Source: BP-133 sp040756995
GTDB lineage: Bacteria; Actinomycetota; Acidimicrobiia; IMCC26256; BP-133
Length of the DNA: 64,000 nucleotides
Reading direction: 5' to 3'
Assembly: GCA_040756995.1 (NCBI GenBank)
Contig: JBFLYK010000009.1
Coordinates: 62,001-126,000, forward strand
Under the pieces are notes generated by a model. That model saw only the letters and a program-made list of their open reading frames with translations. It did not search any database and was not told the origin of the DNA. Position 1 is the first letter of the stretch. The number at the start of each line of letters is the position of its first letter. This document shows positions 1 to 7,889 of the stretch, one piece after another. Position numbers and translations under genes: made by a program.

Positions 1-2
1 TG

Positions 3-935
3 ATCCTCGGCCAGAGCGACCGACGGATTCCCCTCGGCGAACTGCGCGACGCCGTGGCCGGGACCTGCCGGTCCGGCGGCAATTTCATTGATGCCGACGC
101 CGTCGCCCGACAAGCGGCCGGGACCGCTGCCGTCGCCAACGTGGTGCTCCTCGGAGTGGCCGCCCAACGGGGACTCCTACCGGTCACGATTGAGAGCCTC
201 GAGACCGCCATCCGCCAAAACGGCGTTGCGGTCGAGCAGAACCTGGCCGCCTTCCGGGCCGGCCGGAGCTGGACGACGGGCACGGGACTGCGAGCTCAAG
301 GCGACGGATCCACCGGCGCAACTGACACCGGCGCCGATCCCGCGGCGCTAGCCGACGACCTTGAGCACTATCAGTCCGGGCGGCTGGCGACCCGCTTCCT
401 GCAGTTCGTCGACGAGACCCGCGCCGCCGAAGCGAGGGCTGGTGGCGACGGATCGCTCACCGCGGCGGTGGCCTCGGGCTACTACAAGCTCCTCGCGTAC
501 AAGGACGAGTACGAGGTGGCGCGCCTGCTCCTGGACCATCCCGCCGCCGACGGAAAGATCACCTGGCTCCTCCACCCGCCCGTCCTCCGCAGTCTCGGCC
601 TTCGGCGCAAGGTTCATCTCGGCCCGTGGGCCACCCCGCTCCTCAAGGCCCTACGAGCGTGCCGGTGGTTGCGGGGAACACCGCTCGATCCGTTCGGCCA
701 TACGAAGCTCCGTCGCCTCGAGCGCCACCTGCCGGCCGAGTACGCCGGCGCGATCCGTGCCCTGTTTCGCCAGCTCGATTCCACGACGCTCCCCAGCGCG
801 GTTGACATCGCCCGCCTTCCGGACATGGTGCGCGGCTACGAGCATGTGAAGCTCAACGCCATCGCCTCCTACCGCCGGGAGCTAACCGCCCGAGTAAGCG
901 ACTACGAGCAGAACGCGGCGCCGATCCAGCGCTGA
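3..935 (+). CDS. Indolepyruvate ferredoxin oxidoreductase, C-terminal part (5' end outside window)
   Basis: The reading frame is open to the left edge, so this is the last 310 residues of a longer protein. The motif YYKLLAYKDEYEVARL and the following HPPxLRxLGLxRK segment are typical of the C-terminal DUF6537 region of single-chain indolepyruvate ferredoxin oxidoreductases, which oxidatively decarboxylate aryl-pyruvates from aromatic amino acids to aryl-acetyl-CoA with ferredoxin as acceptor. The part just before it (residues about 15-65) fits the end of the gamma (KorC-like) domain. The thiamine and iron-sulfur domains would lie upstream, outside the window. A GTG at 54 is in frame but falls inside the conserved domain, so it is not the start. 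The family call rests on motif recognition. The gene lies left of the direct repeat at 1218 and probably belongs to the chromosomal backbone. Confidence 0.8.
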   Translation: MLGQSDRRIPLGELRDAVAGTCRSGGNFIDADAVARQAAGTAAVANVVLLGVAAQRGLLPVTIESLETAIRQNGVAVEQNLAAFRAGRSWTTGTGLRAQGDGSTGATDTGADPAALADDLEHYQSGRLATRFLQFVDETRAAEARAGGDGSLTAAVASGYYKLLAYKDEYEVARLLLDHPAADGKITWLLHPPVLRSLGLRRKVHLGPWATPLLKALRACRWLRGTPLDPFGHTKLRRLERHLPAEYAGAIRALFRQLDSTTLPSAVDIARLPDMVRGYEHVKLNAIASYRRELTARVSDYEQNAAPIQR

Positions 936-1121
936 CCGGCGTTGATATCCCTGGGGTCGGACCCAGCGACCGACTCAGCGCATGGCCATACGGGCACCCG
1001 GTCAGCATCGTGGCTGACTGGGGCGGCGCATTGTGTGGAACTAAGGCCGCCGTTCGCCGCTCTTCTCGTTTTCGACATCGTTTCGACAGCGCGAGCGAAA
1101 AGCTGCCGTCATCACACGTCA

Positions 1122-1135
1122 GTAGTGATCACTAC
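1122..1135. repeat. Perfect 14-bp palindrome GTAGTGATCACTAC
   Basis: A fully symmetric dyad lies in non-coding DNA about 80 bp left of the direct repeat. It could be a regulator operator or a recombination-associated site. No gene start is close enough to assign it a target. Confidence 0.4.
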
Positions 1136-1217
1136 AAGCGTGTCATTCTCGCGGGTCAACGGGCAATTCGTTGCGTTTCCCCCGGTCAAGGCTCCGGGCG
1201 CAACTGCCTGAGATCAA

Positions 1218-1252
1218 TATCCGGCGTACAGGCCGGCTCACCACCTTTTATG
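1218..1252 (+). repeat. Direct repeat copy 1 (candidate island boundary)
   Basis: The sequence starts TATCCGGCGT and ends CACCTTTTATG. It recurs in the same orientation at 14323-14356 with one substitution and a one-base T indel. It contains a small inverted repeat, CCGGC-N6-GCCGG (1221-1225/1232-1236). The pair brackets about 13.1 kb of accessory genes, as attL/attR sites of an integrated element would. Confidence 0.6.
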
Positions 1253-1522
1253 CCTCTGACCTGCATATATACGTTGCAGCGAATGCCGCAAGCAGGACAT
1301 AGGCAGCAAGAATTCCAGACTCCTACGACGAGGCGGCGTTCCTGTGCTGCTTGGGCAGCAATAGGCAGCAGAGCGATGCCCGGTACTCGCCGGCTCATCA
1401 CCACCGATCACCGGCTGCTTCCGCTGCCCCTGCCCCGTCCTGAGCAGAGGGCGTCCGCGTGCCCGGCGCCCCGTCGCCACAAGACGTCCGTGCTGGCCGG
1501 CGCCGGGTCCGTTGCGTCGAGC

Positions 1523-2482
1523 TCAGCTCTTGGCCGAGTTCGTCTGATCCAGCGCCGCTCGCAGGGCGCGGGCGAGCTCGGTGGCGGGAGCGGCGGCGAA
1601 GAAGTGCATGTAGTACAGGTGCGGATTGTCGTCGGTCATGTGGCTGTGGACCGCAGTGACGTCGACGCCTTTCGCGCGCAGCGTCCGGGTCACTGCTGCC
1701 ACCTCGGGTCCGAGCAGGGCGAAGTCGCCGGTGATGGCCGCTCGGCCGGCGCCCAGCGGTTGGAAGTTGATGACGGTGGCGACGCCGGTGGCGGGGGGAA
1801 GCGGCGTGGTGCCCATGGTGACCGGCTCGGCCCGCCCGATGGAGTACTTGTGCAGCCCGCCGCTGGTCTTGCCGGTCCGACCGAGGATGCGGTCGAGTTC
1901 GGCGGGGTCGAACCCGAGGTCTCCCTGGGGAGCGCTGGTGGACGGCGCGCCGAGGGGTGTGGCCGACGCCTCCAGCGCGGCGCGCACGCCCCGGGCGAGG
2001 GCGGCCGGGTCGGCGTTGTGACCGGCGTAGTGCACGTACATGACCTTGGGCTGTTCCCGGAGGAGGTGGTTGTGAACGGCGGTCACGTCGAGGCCATGCT
2101 CCTGGAGCTTGCTCATGACCGGACCGACCTCGGGTTCCGTCAGGACGAGGTCGCCCATGACCAGGCTCCCTTCTGCGGTGGGGAGGAAGGCGGCATACGA
2201 CCCGAGGGCGAACCCGGCCTGGAGGGCGACGCCGTCGAGGCTGACCTTGAGGTCCGAGCGAGGAAAGCTGTACCGCTGCACCCCGCCCGGCATCGCGTCG
2301 CCCGGTCGGCCGAGGGAGGCGTCGACCGGGCGCCAGTCCGGCGCCGCGGCCGTCGTGGGAGATTCCTTTCCGGCCGCACTCGTCGGGCGGCCGGCGTCGT
2401 CTCCGTTGTCGCGGCACGCTCCTCCCAGCAGGGCGAGCACGACGACCAATCCGAGGACCTGGCGGTGTCCGCGATGACCCAT
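1523..2482 (-). CDS. DUF1259 (LppY/LpqO-like) lipoprotein with tandem domains
   Basis: This 319-residue exported protein has a signal peptide with a lipobox ending LLGGAC (Cys about 22), so it is probably anchored to the outer face of the membrane. After a short Ser/Thr/Ala linker come two similar halves (about residues 55-180 and 190-315). Each contains a VTAVHxH segment and a later Y(V/M)H(Y/F) plus LARxxRAAL helix, the pattern of DUF1259/LppY-LpqO proteins of unknown function. The start at 2482 is chosen because GGGAGGT lies 5 bp upstream and the signal peptide begins there; the frame continues 10 codons further up but without a good ribosome binding site. It is divergent from the chromate genes and is the first gene inside the left repeat. 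The family is likely; no function can be assigned. Confidence 0.75.
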   Translation of the reverse strand: MGHRGHRQVLGLVVVLALLGGACRDNGDDAGRPTSAAGKESPTTAAAPDWRPVDASLGRPGDAMPGGVQRYSFPRSDLKVSLDGVALQAGFALGSYAAFLPTAEGSLVMGDLVLTEPEVGPVMSKLQEHGLDVTAVHNHLLREQPKVMYVHYAGHNADPAALARGVRAALEASATPLGAPSTSAPQGDLGFDPAELDRILGRTGKTSGGLHKYSIGRAEPVTMGTTPLPPATGVATVINFQPLGAGRAAITGDFALLGPEVAAVTRTLRAKGVDVTAVHSHMTDDNPHLYYMHFFAAAPATELARALRAALDQTNSAKS

Positions 2483-2623
2483 GGGACCTCCCGGGGATTC
2501 AGTAGCCTGCAACCTCGGTTACTGCACAAAGGCCGCCCCGCACTCTAGCCATGCGTCCGATGGTCGGCGGTTCGCCGCCTTTCGTCCGTTTCATTTTGAA
2601 CTGGCGGCGGAAGAACTGGCGAG

Positions 2624-2647
2624 GATTGGCACCGAGTCGATTGGCAC
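2624..2647 (+). promoter_or_regulatory. Tandem GATTGGCAC repeat upstream of chromate operon
   Basis: Two exact copies of GATTGGCAC lie at 2624-2632 and 2639-2647, 15 bp start to start, in the gap between the divergent DUF1259 and chrB genes. Both are 40-65 bp before the likely chrB start. This is a plausible operator or promoter element for the chromate genes; the regulator is unknown. Confidence 0.3.
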
Positions 2648-2687
2648 TCTTGCGTGTAACCACGGTTTCATTCATACTGCCCCGGTG

Positions 2688-3158
2688 GTGGCCCGTCTGA
2701 AGTGGGTGTTCCTCGTCTACCGGCTGCCCCGGGAGCCGTCGACGCCGAGGATCGCGCTGTGGCGCGGCCTGCGCCGTCTGGGTGTCGTTCAGGTAGCCGA
2801 CGGGGTGGTGGCCCTGCCCCTAGACGCCCGGACCAAGGAGCAGCTCGAGTGGCTGGCCGAGGAGGTGACCGAAGCGGGCGGTGAGGCCGGTACCTGGATC
2901 GCTGAGGCCGGGTCGATCGCCCAGGAACGGGCGCTGGCCGAGCGGATGGCGCAGGCGGTCGCCGAGGAGTATCGGACGGTCACGGCTGACGCCGCCAGGG
3001 CGGCCCGGGAACGGCCCGCCGGTCGGCGCCGGGCGGTGCGGCGCCTCCGCCGGGAACTGCGCTCCATCCGGGCCCGGGACTTCTTCCCACCGCCGGAGGC
3101 GGCCGAGGCCCACCGGGCGGTGGAGGCCCTCGCCCAGGCCTTGGAGGCTTCGGCATGA
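2688..3158 (+). CDS. chrB: ChrB N-terminal-domain protein (chromate resistance)
   Basis: About 156 residues matching the N-terminal domain of ChrB: WVFLVYRLPREPSTPR near the start, then an LGVVQVADGVVALP segment and a long arginine-rich helical region. ChrB proteins regulate or assist chromate resistance, and the full-length version carries a second domain, here encoded by the next gene. The start is uncertain: GTG codons at 2685 and 2688 stand just before the conserved block. The frame stays open further upstream to 2481, but that sequence does not look like the family. The stop overlaps the next start (ATGA), so the two halves of classical ChrB are separate, translationally coupled genes. 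Confidence 0.75.
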   Translation: MARLKWVFLVYRLPREPSTPRIALWRGLRRLGVVQVADGVVALPLDARTKEQLEWLAEEVTEAGGEAGTWIAEAGSIAQERALAERMAQAVAEEYRTVTADAARAARERPAGRRRAVRRLRRELRSIRARDFFPPPEAAEAHRAVEALAQALEASA

Positions 3159-3586
3159 AATGGGCGACCCGCCGGGGCGTCCACGTGGACCGGGCGGCCT
3201 GTGCCTGGCTGATCCGCCGCTCGATCGACCCGGTAGCGGAGTTCGTGTTCGTCGACGATCCCGCCGAGGTTCCCATCGACGCCACCCCGTTCGACATGCG
3301 GGGAGTGGAGCTGGGCCACCACGGCGGCGACTGCACGTTCGAGACCATCCTCCGCCGCTACGACCTCGACGATCCCGCCTTGTGGGACCTCGCCCGCATC
3401 GTCCACGAGGCGGACCTCGACGACGAACGCTACGACGCTCCTGAAGCCCGCGGTCTCGACGTCATCTGCCGAGGCCTGTCCATGGTGCTGGACGACCCCG
3501 AGGTCGTGGCCGTCAGCGGAGCCGTCTTCGACGGCCTCTACGAGCACCGCCGGCGGGCCGTGCTGCTCGGGCGGGACCCGGCCTGA
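3155..3586 (+). CDS. ChrB C-terminal-domain protein (chromate resistance)
   Basis: This 143-residue protein starts MKWATRRGVHVDRAACAWLI, matching the C-terminal ChrB/chromate-resistance exported protein domain. It retains the conserved HVDRxACAWLIRRxID block and a later IVHEADL motif likely to be part of its active or metal site. No signal peptide is visible, so it probably acts in the cytoplasm. It overlaps the upstream ChrB N-domain gene by 4 bp and precedes chrA by 32 bp, forming a chrB(N)-chrB(C)-chrA operon. Confidence 0.8.
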   Translation: MKWATRRGVHVDRAACAWLIRRSIDPVAEFVFVDDPAEVPIDATPFDMRGVELGHHGGDCTFETILRRYDLDDPALWDLARIVHEADLDDERYDAPEARGLDVICRGLSMVLDDPEVVAVSGAVFDGLYEHRRRAVLLGRDPA

Positions 3587-3618
3587 CCCGACCCCCTCAC
3601 GAGCAAAGGACATCCGAC

Positions 3619-5082
3619 GTGCAGAACCAGCCCCCCATGACCAGCGCCCGCCCGGAGGCCCGGCCGGGCCAACACCGGCCGTCCCCCGGAGAACCGGTGC
3701 GCCAGGGCGGCGCCGGCGGGCGAGCGTCGGATCTGGTGCCGTTCCGGACGGCGCTGCGGGCGTGGTTCCGCATCTCGCTGCAGACCTTCGGCGGGCCCGC
3801 CGGTCAGATCGCGGTGATGCACCGCACGCTAGTCGACGAGCTGCGCTGGATCGGCGAGCGCCGCTTCCTCCACGCCCTGAACTACTGCATGCTGCTCCCC
3901 GGGCCCGAGGCACAGCAGCTGGCCATCTACATCGGCTGGCTCCTCAACGGCAACGCCGGTGGGCTGGTCGCCGGGACGCTGTTCGTCATCCCCGGCTACC
4001 TGTCGATCATGGCCCTGTCGGCGATCTACGCCGGCTTGGGCGACACCACGGCCATCGAGGCGCTCTTCGCCGGCGTGACGCCCGCCGTGCTGGCCGTGGT
4101 GGCCTCGGCCGTCGTCCGGGTCGGATCTCGCACGCTGCGCAACGGCCCGCTGATCGCCATCGCTCTCGCCGCCTTTGTCGCCCTGGCGCTGTTCCGCCTG
4201 CCGTTCCCGGTCGTCGTCGCCGGGGCCGGGCTCATCGGGTTCGTCGGTGACCGGTTCTGGCCAGCGCGGTTCCACTCGGCCGGCCACGGCGGCCCGGCCG
4301 CCGACGGCGCTGCGCCACCCGTCATCAGCGACGACGCGCTGCACGGCGCCAGCCCCTCGTGGCGGCGGGCCGTGGTGGTGCTGGCCGTGGGCCTGGTGGT
4401 CTGGGCGGCGCCGATCGTGCTCTTCGCCGTCCTCACCGGCCGGGGCAGCGTGTTCGTCGACCAGGGCCTGTTCTTCTCCGGGACGGCGGTCGTGACCTTC
4501 GGCGGCGCCTACGCCGTGCTCGCCTACGTCGCCCAGCGGGCCGTCTACACCTACGGATGGCTCGCCCCCGGCGAGATGGTGCGGGGGCTCGGGATGGCCG
4601 AGACGACGCCCGGTCCGCTGATCCAGGTCGTGCAGTTCGTGGCCTTCATGGGCGCCTACCGCGACCCCGGCTCCCTCGATCCCTGGGTGGCCGCCGTGCT
4701 GGGCGCCACGCTGGTGACCTGGGTCACGTTCGTACCGTGCTTCCTGTGGATCTTCCTCGGCGCGCCATACATCGAAGCGCTGCGGGGCAACGCGCGGCTG
4801 TCCGCAGCCCTCACCGCCATCACCGCCGCCGTGGCGGGGGTCATCGCCAACCTGGCCGTGTTCTTCGCCGTCCACACCGTCTTCGGCGCCGTCGACGACG
4901 GCCGCCACTACGGCTGGATCCAGCTCGACGTACCGGACTGGTCGACGGTGAGCCCCCGGGCCGTGGCCGTCAGCGCCCTCGCCCTGTGGCTGATGTTCCG
5001 GCAGAAAATGAGCGTCCTTTCAACCCTCGGCATCTGCGCCGCTGTCGGAAGCTCGCTGCACCTGCTCGGACGCCTCCTCTAG
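3619..5082 (+). CDS. chrA: Chromate transporter ChrA
   Basis: A 487-residue polytopic membrane protein of the CHR family, which exports chromate. It shows the two-domain layout: an N-terminal CHR domain with FGGPAGQIAVMH and LPGPEAQQLAIYIGW (about residues 55-115), and a C-terminal half repeating the pattern with FGGAYAVLAYV and GMAETTPGPLIQVVQFV (about 295-345). About ten hydrophobic segments are visible. The first 30 residues are polar and rich in Pro/Gly/Arg. The GTG start at 3619 follows AAAGGA. It is the third gene of the chromate operon and is followed by an arsenate-reductase-like gene, consistent with a metal-oxyanion resistance cassette. Confidence 0.9.
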   Translation: MQNQPPMTSARPEARPGQHRPSPGEPVRQGGAGGRASDLVPFRTALRAWFRISLQTFGGPAGQIAVMHRTLVDELRWIGERRFLHALNYCMLLPGPEAQQLAIYIGWLLNGNAGGLVAGTLFVIPGYLSIMALSAIYAGLGDTTAIEALFAGVTPAVLAVVASAVVRVGSRTLRNGPLIAIALAAFVALALFRLPFPVVVAGAGLIGFVGDRFWPARFHSAGHGGPAADGAAPPVISDDALHGASPSWRRAVVVLAVGLVVWAAPIVLFAVLTGRGSVFVDQGLFFSGTAVVTFGGAYAVLAYVAQRAVYTYGWLAPGEMVRGLGMAETTPGPLIQVVQFVAFMGAYRDPGSLDPWVAAVLGATLVTWVTFVPCFLWIFLGAPYIEALRGNARLSAALTAITAAVAGVIANLAVFFAVHTVFGAVDDGRHYGWIQLDVPDWSTVSPRAVAVSALALWLMFRQKMSVLSTLGICAAVGSSLHLLGRLL

Positions 5083-5153
5083 GTTCAGCTGGCGGCGCGA
5101 ACCACGAAACCACGATCGGCTCGGAACCCACCAGCCGGGCGGACGGAGGCTCG

Positions 5154-5564
5154 ATGACCGGCAAGCCCAAAGTGATCTTCGTCTGCTACCAGAACGCCGG
5201 GCGATCCCGCATGGCCGAGGCGTACCTCGCCGCGCTGGCCGGTGATCGTTACGAATCGAGCTCGGCGGGCCTCGAACCAGCGGACCATACCCATCCGGAG
5301 GCAATCCAGGTGATGGCGGAGGACGGTCTCGTCGTCGACGATCGACCCGGCAAGCGCCTCACCCCCGAGCTTGCAGCCGACGCCGTCCGGGTGGTGGCCA
5401 TCAACTGCACGGTCGGCGACCTTGGCGTACCCGTCGAGTCGTGGGACATGCCCGACGGACCCGGCGACAAGTTGGAGCGGGCTCGGGCCCAACGTGACGG
5501 CATCCGCTCGCACGTGGCGGCGCTCGTGGGACGCCTCGAGCGAGACCGACCGCCGGCGCCGTAG
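5154..5564 (+). CDS. arsC: Arsenate reductase / low-molecular-weight phosphatase family protein
   Basis: This 136-residue cytoplasmic protein has the P-loop C-x5-R-S near its start (Cys11 to Arg17-Ser18, VCYQNAGRSRMAEAY), which defines low-molecular-weight tyrosine phosphatases and the thioredoxin- or mycothiol-linked arsenate reductases. The downstream SWDMPD segment supplies the expected acid loop. Internal Cys119-type resolving cysteines are not obvious; one further Cys lies in the INCTVGD segment. The start at 5154 is chosen because the conserved fold begins there; the frame is open far upstream, antisense-like to chrA. It sits 71 bp after chrA, supporting a role in oxyanion resistance. 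A plain phosphatase cannot be excluded. Confidence 0.75.
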   Translation: MTGKPKVIFVCYQNAGRSRMAEAYLAALAGDRYESSSAGLEPADHTHPEAIQVMAEDGLVVDDRPGKRLTPELAADAVRVVAINCTVGDLGVPVESWDMPDGPGDKLERARAQRDGIRSHVAALVGRLERDRPPAP

Positions 5565-5590
5565 ACGGCAGCACGGCCGAACCGATGGTC

Positions 5591-5752
5591 ATGAGCCGGA
5601 GACTGCGCCGCATGCCCGAGGTCCACTTCGACGCGCTCGATCTCCCGCCAACCGGCACCCTGCCTGTCGCCCTTGACGGCGCATCCCGTTACGGCGGCGC
5701 CCGTGACCGCCAGCAGGCCCGACACGCCATCCGACCTCGAGAAGCGACGTGA
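5591..5752 (+). CDS. Small hypothetical protein, coupled to next gene
   Basis: A 53-residue ATG-initiated frame with GC-rich third positions, between the arsenate reductase and a small membrane protein. Its TGA overlaps the GTG of the next gene (GTGA at 5749-5752), the coupling seen repeatedly in this window. The protein is polar, with no motif or membrane segment, and ends in an Arg/Gln-rich tail. I do not recognise a family. The support is coding-like composition and the overlap only. Confidence 0.4.
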   Translation: MSRRLRRMPEVHFDALDLPPTGTLPVALDGASRYGGARDRQQARHAIRPREAT

Positions 5753-6114
5753 TCAGCTGGGGCACGATCCTCTACGGAGCCGTCCTGTCCGGCGCCATCG
5801 CCGCTGTCGCGCTGCTCGTCCTCGGCGAACGCCGCCCGAGCGTCCTGACGGTGGGAACGCTGGCGGCGCTCATCGCACCGATCGGGTGGAACGCCGTCCT
5901 CCGAGCCACGCACGCCCGGGAGTTCTTCACCGACGCGCCGATCAGCGTGATGCCCGCCAGCTGGCAGGACACCGGATCAGGCGTCGTCACCCTCGCGGTC
6001 GCCAGCCTCCTCCTGGCCGCTGCCGTCCCTCGCGAGCCGCTCCGCCGGGCGGTGCTCCGCACCGCGCTCGTCTGCGCCGCTACCGCCTTCCTCGTCGACG
6101 TCTACCTGTATTAA
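5749..6114 (+). CDS. Small membrane protein, unknown function
   Basis: A 121-residue protein with three or four hydrophobic segments (about residues 4-24, 31-47, 72-93 and 100-118) separated by short polar loops. It has no recognised motif. The GTG start overlaps the stop of the preceding 53-residue frame. It ends the chromate/arsenate gene run. I do not recognise the family. Confidence 0.6.
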   Translation: MISWGTILYGAVLSGAIAAVALLVLGERRPSVLTVGTLAALIAPIGWNAVLRATHAREFFTDAPISVMPASWQDTGSGVVTLAVASLLLAAAVPREPLRRAVLRTALVCAATAFLVDVYLY

Positions 6115-6498
6115 CCGGCAATGCCTCTCCAGAGTGGCGGTCAAGATCCAACCAGCGCCGGCGTTGGTCGGGGCGGCTGGCGGGTGAGGATGGCGGCGGC
6201 GAGGAGCATCCAGGCGGTGAGGTAGCCGAAGCCCCACGACGGGCTGGCGGCCGTCCAAAGCAGGCCGGCTGTACCACAGCGAATCCGGGTCGACGGGCGC
6301 TCCGACCGTGGAGCAGCTCATCGAGGTGCTGGCCTGATGACAAGGCCTGCCCGGTTGCCAGTCCTCAGAGCGGCACTTGCCCCGGTTGACCATGCCGGCC
6401 GTAGTTGAACCGCCGGCAGCTGCTCCCCTGCTCGAGGAGGTGGACGCTTCAGTTGCTCGAGGTCCTGCCCCGAGAGCAACTCACAGCGACTGGTTGGG
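6115..6498. other. Gap with decayed gene ends, no intact gene
   Basis: No intact gene is visible. On the minus strand, about 6141-6290 reads as a hydrophobic protein tail (TAGLLWTAASPSWGFGYL, then a LLAAAIL segment, stop at 6141). On the plus strand, about 6252-6337 reads as a tail ending TGAPTVEQLIEVLA-stop. The two overlap on opposite strands, so at most one is real. The stretch looks like debris left by rearrangement. Confidence 0.3.
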
Positions 6499-7380
6499 TC
6501 AAGCCGCCCGGTTCAGTTCGTCGAGGAACTTGATCGCTTCGCGGCGAATGTGGTCGGCCAAGGCGGGGTGGATGATGCTTTGAATCTCGCCGCTCTCAAT
6601 TCCATTCTCGGCGGTCTGCTTGTAGTCCAGGATCATCTCGCCGGCGGCCGCGACCTCGGCGGCGTCTCGGCTGGTGCTGAGTGCCTGGAACCTGGCGGCC
6701 AGGTCGCGAGCCTGTTGGATCAGCGGCTGCTCGTGGCCGGGGTCGAGCAGATGCGCGGCGAAGAGGGCGTGTTCGCCCATGATGCGCGACCAGAACGGCA
6801 CGAGGGCGGCCAGGTCGAATCCGACTTCGCCAGCATTGAGGTCGAGCAGTCTCGTCCGGAAGTGCTCGCCTTCGGCGGCGATGTGGGCGGCGAACGTGGG
6901 ATACACGAGGCCGCGCACCTTTCCCCTCCGCAGCGCCTCTTCCAGCTCAAGCTTGAAGGCGACGAACGGCTCGATCAGCTCGATCGTTCGCCGGTTGACG
7001 TCCCGATAGTTCGTTGCGTCCACCGCGGCGGGGCGAACCGCTTGGAAGTGAGCCTGGAAGCGGTCCCGGAACTCGAGCGCCCGCCGGCGCAGGACGGTCG
7101 CCTCGGCGCCGGGCAACAGCATGGCGAGGAACAATCCATGCTCGGCGAGCTGGTCGGACCAGAACAGGGTCTCGCTCTGCGAGTGCTCGGCTGGATTCGT
7201 ACTTCCCTTCGGCGGAAGGAACATCGGCTTGCAGCCACCGCTCCCAAGAGCGAAATTGCACGCGTCGTCCTGTCGAGGCCCGGTTCCGGGATGGCCGGCG
7301 CCCGCCGGGGCGATCGGTATTGCGGCGGCAGCCAAGGCGCCGCCTGCTCCCACCAGAACATCTCGTCGGGATATCTCCAT
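6499..7380 (-). CDS. Tat-exported DUF2935-like ferritin-type helical protein
   Basis: A 293-residue protein with an N-terminal twin-arginine signal (SRRDVLVGAGGALAAAA, about residues 4-20), predicting folded export. The mature part is almost entirely helical, with repeated Glu/His motifs such as SDQLAEHGLFL (about 75-86), ELxLEEALRRGK, EGEHFRTRLLDLNAG and FWSRIMGEHALFAAHLL (about 200-216). This two-helical-bundle pattern with spaced E...H pairs matches DUF2935 proteins, which resemble ferritin-like metal-binding bundles. Metal binding is inferred, not shown. The start is supported by AAAGGAGAG about 8 bp upstream. A frameshifted membrane-protein gene ends 3 bp upstream. Confidence 0.65.
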   Translation of the reverse strand: MEISRRDVLVGAGGALAAAAIPIAPAGAGHPGTGPRQDDACNFALGSGGCKPMFLPPKGSTNPAEHSQSETLFWSDQLAEHGLFLAMLLPGAEATVLRRRALEFRDRFQAHFQAVRPAAVDATNYRDVNRRTIELIEPFVAFKLELEEALRRGKVRGLVYPTFAAHIAAEGEHFRTRLLDLNAGEVGFDLAALVPFWSRIMGEHALFAAHLLDPGHEQPLIQQARDLAARFQALSTSRDAAEVAAAGEMILDYKQTAENGIESGEIQSIIHPALADHIRREAIKFLDELNRAA

Positions 7381-7382
7381 GA

Positions 7383-7711
7383 TCAGGCTCTCCTTTCCGG
7401 CATGGTCGGGTCGTCAGGCGATGTCGACTCTCGGCCCCTCGGCTCGAATGGCCGCGTGTGGGCGGCGGTGATGGCGGCTCCCTGCTTGCCCCGATGCCGA
7501 ACCAGGCGGTGCCGAACCCGAGGATCGTGACGATCACAAATGTCTTCGTGATCCAGTAGGTCCAATACGGATCGTTCTGCCGGGCAAGCGCGTACCCGAC
7601 GGCGGCGTCGGCCAGGGTGGCTAGCAGGGCCACGGCGCCGGTGAATTTCAGCACCTGCCCCAGCTGGAAAAGACGCTGTCTCTGTGGTCGGCTTGGCCCG
7701 ATATCGGTCAC
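7383..7711 (-). pseudogene. Frameshifted small membrane protein gene
   Basis: From the ATG at 7711 the frame encodes two membrane segments (FTGAVALLATLADAAVGYAL and ITKTFVIVTILGFGTAWFG), then becomes a Pro/Arg/Ser-rich tail that would run 430 bp into the next gene, which is implausible. Removing one G from a GGGG run (CCCC on the plus strand, 7489-7492) restores GIGKQGAAITAAHT and a frame that stops at 7383, 3 bp before the DUF2935-like start, with normal operon spacing. A one-base insertion, real or a sequencing error, is the simplest reading. Even the repaired protein is short and its last 25 residues look unlike a membrane protein. Family not recognised. Confidence 0.55.
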
Positions 7712-7889
7712 GGTCGGTCACAGACCCCATGCTCGGGGTGGCCGTTTGGATGCGAGTCACGGCATCCGCTCCCCGTTCTGCAAGGGCGTCTACCCGCTGC
7801 TGACCCTGAGGACCTTGAATTTTTGGACGCAGCCGGTGACTCGGTTGGGCGTCGCAGGGCAACGTGGCGTTGGGCGGCGTTCGCCGGCC

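Larger units (their letters stand above)
936..1522. other. Non-coding stretch with palindrome and left copy of direct repeat
   Basis: No convincing gene is visible. The possible frames are short or are antisense extensions with proline/arginine-rich translations. The stretch holds a perfect 14-bp palindrome (1122-1135), one copy of the 34/35-bp direct repeat (1218-1252), and three GGCAGCA-type motifs (1301-1308, 1353-1360, 1363-1370). Base composition is less GC-rich than the flanking genes. Confidence 0.6.

Noticed and set aside
1218..1252. Direct repeat as part of a tRNA gene (stem CCGGC with GCA in the loop, reverse strand)
   Set aside because: The loop is 6 nt rather than 7, and no acceptor, D or T arm can be built on either side at either copy.
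1010..2548. 512-codon plus-strand frame over the DUF1259 gene
   Set aside because: Antisense to a gene with signal peptide, ribosome binding site and family motifs. The translation is charged and low in normal hydrophobic pattern, typical of a GC-rich shadow frame.
2789..3913. 374-codon minus-strand frame over chrB and chrA
   Set aside because: Arg/Ala/Ser-rich shadow of clear chromate-resistance genes.
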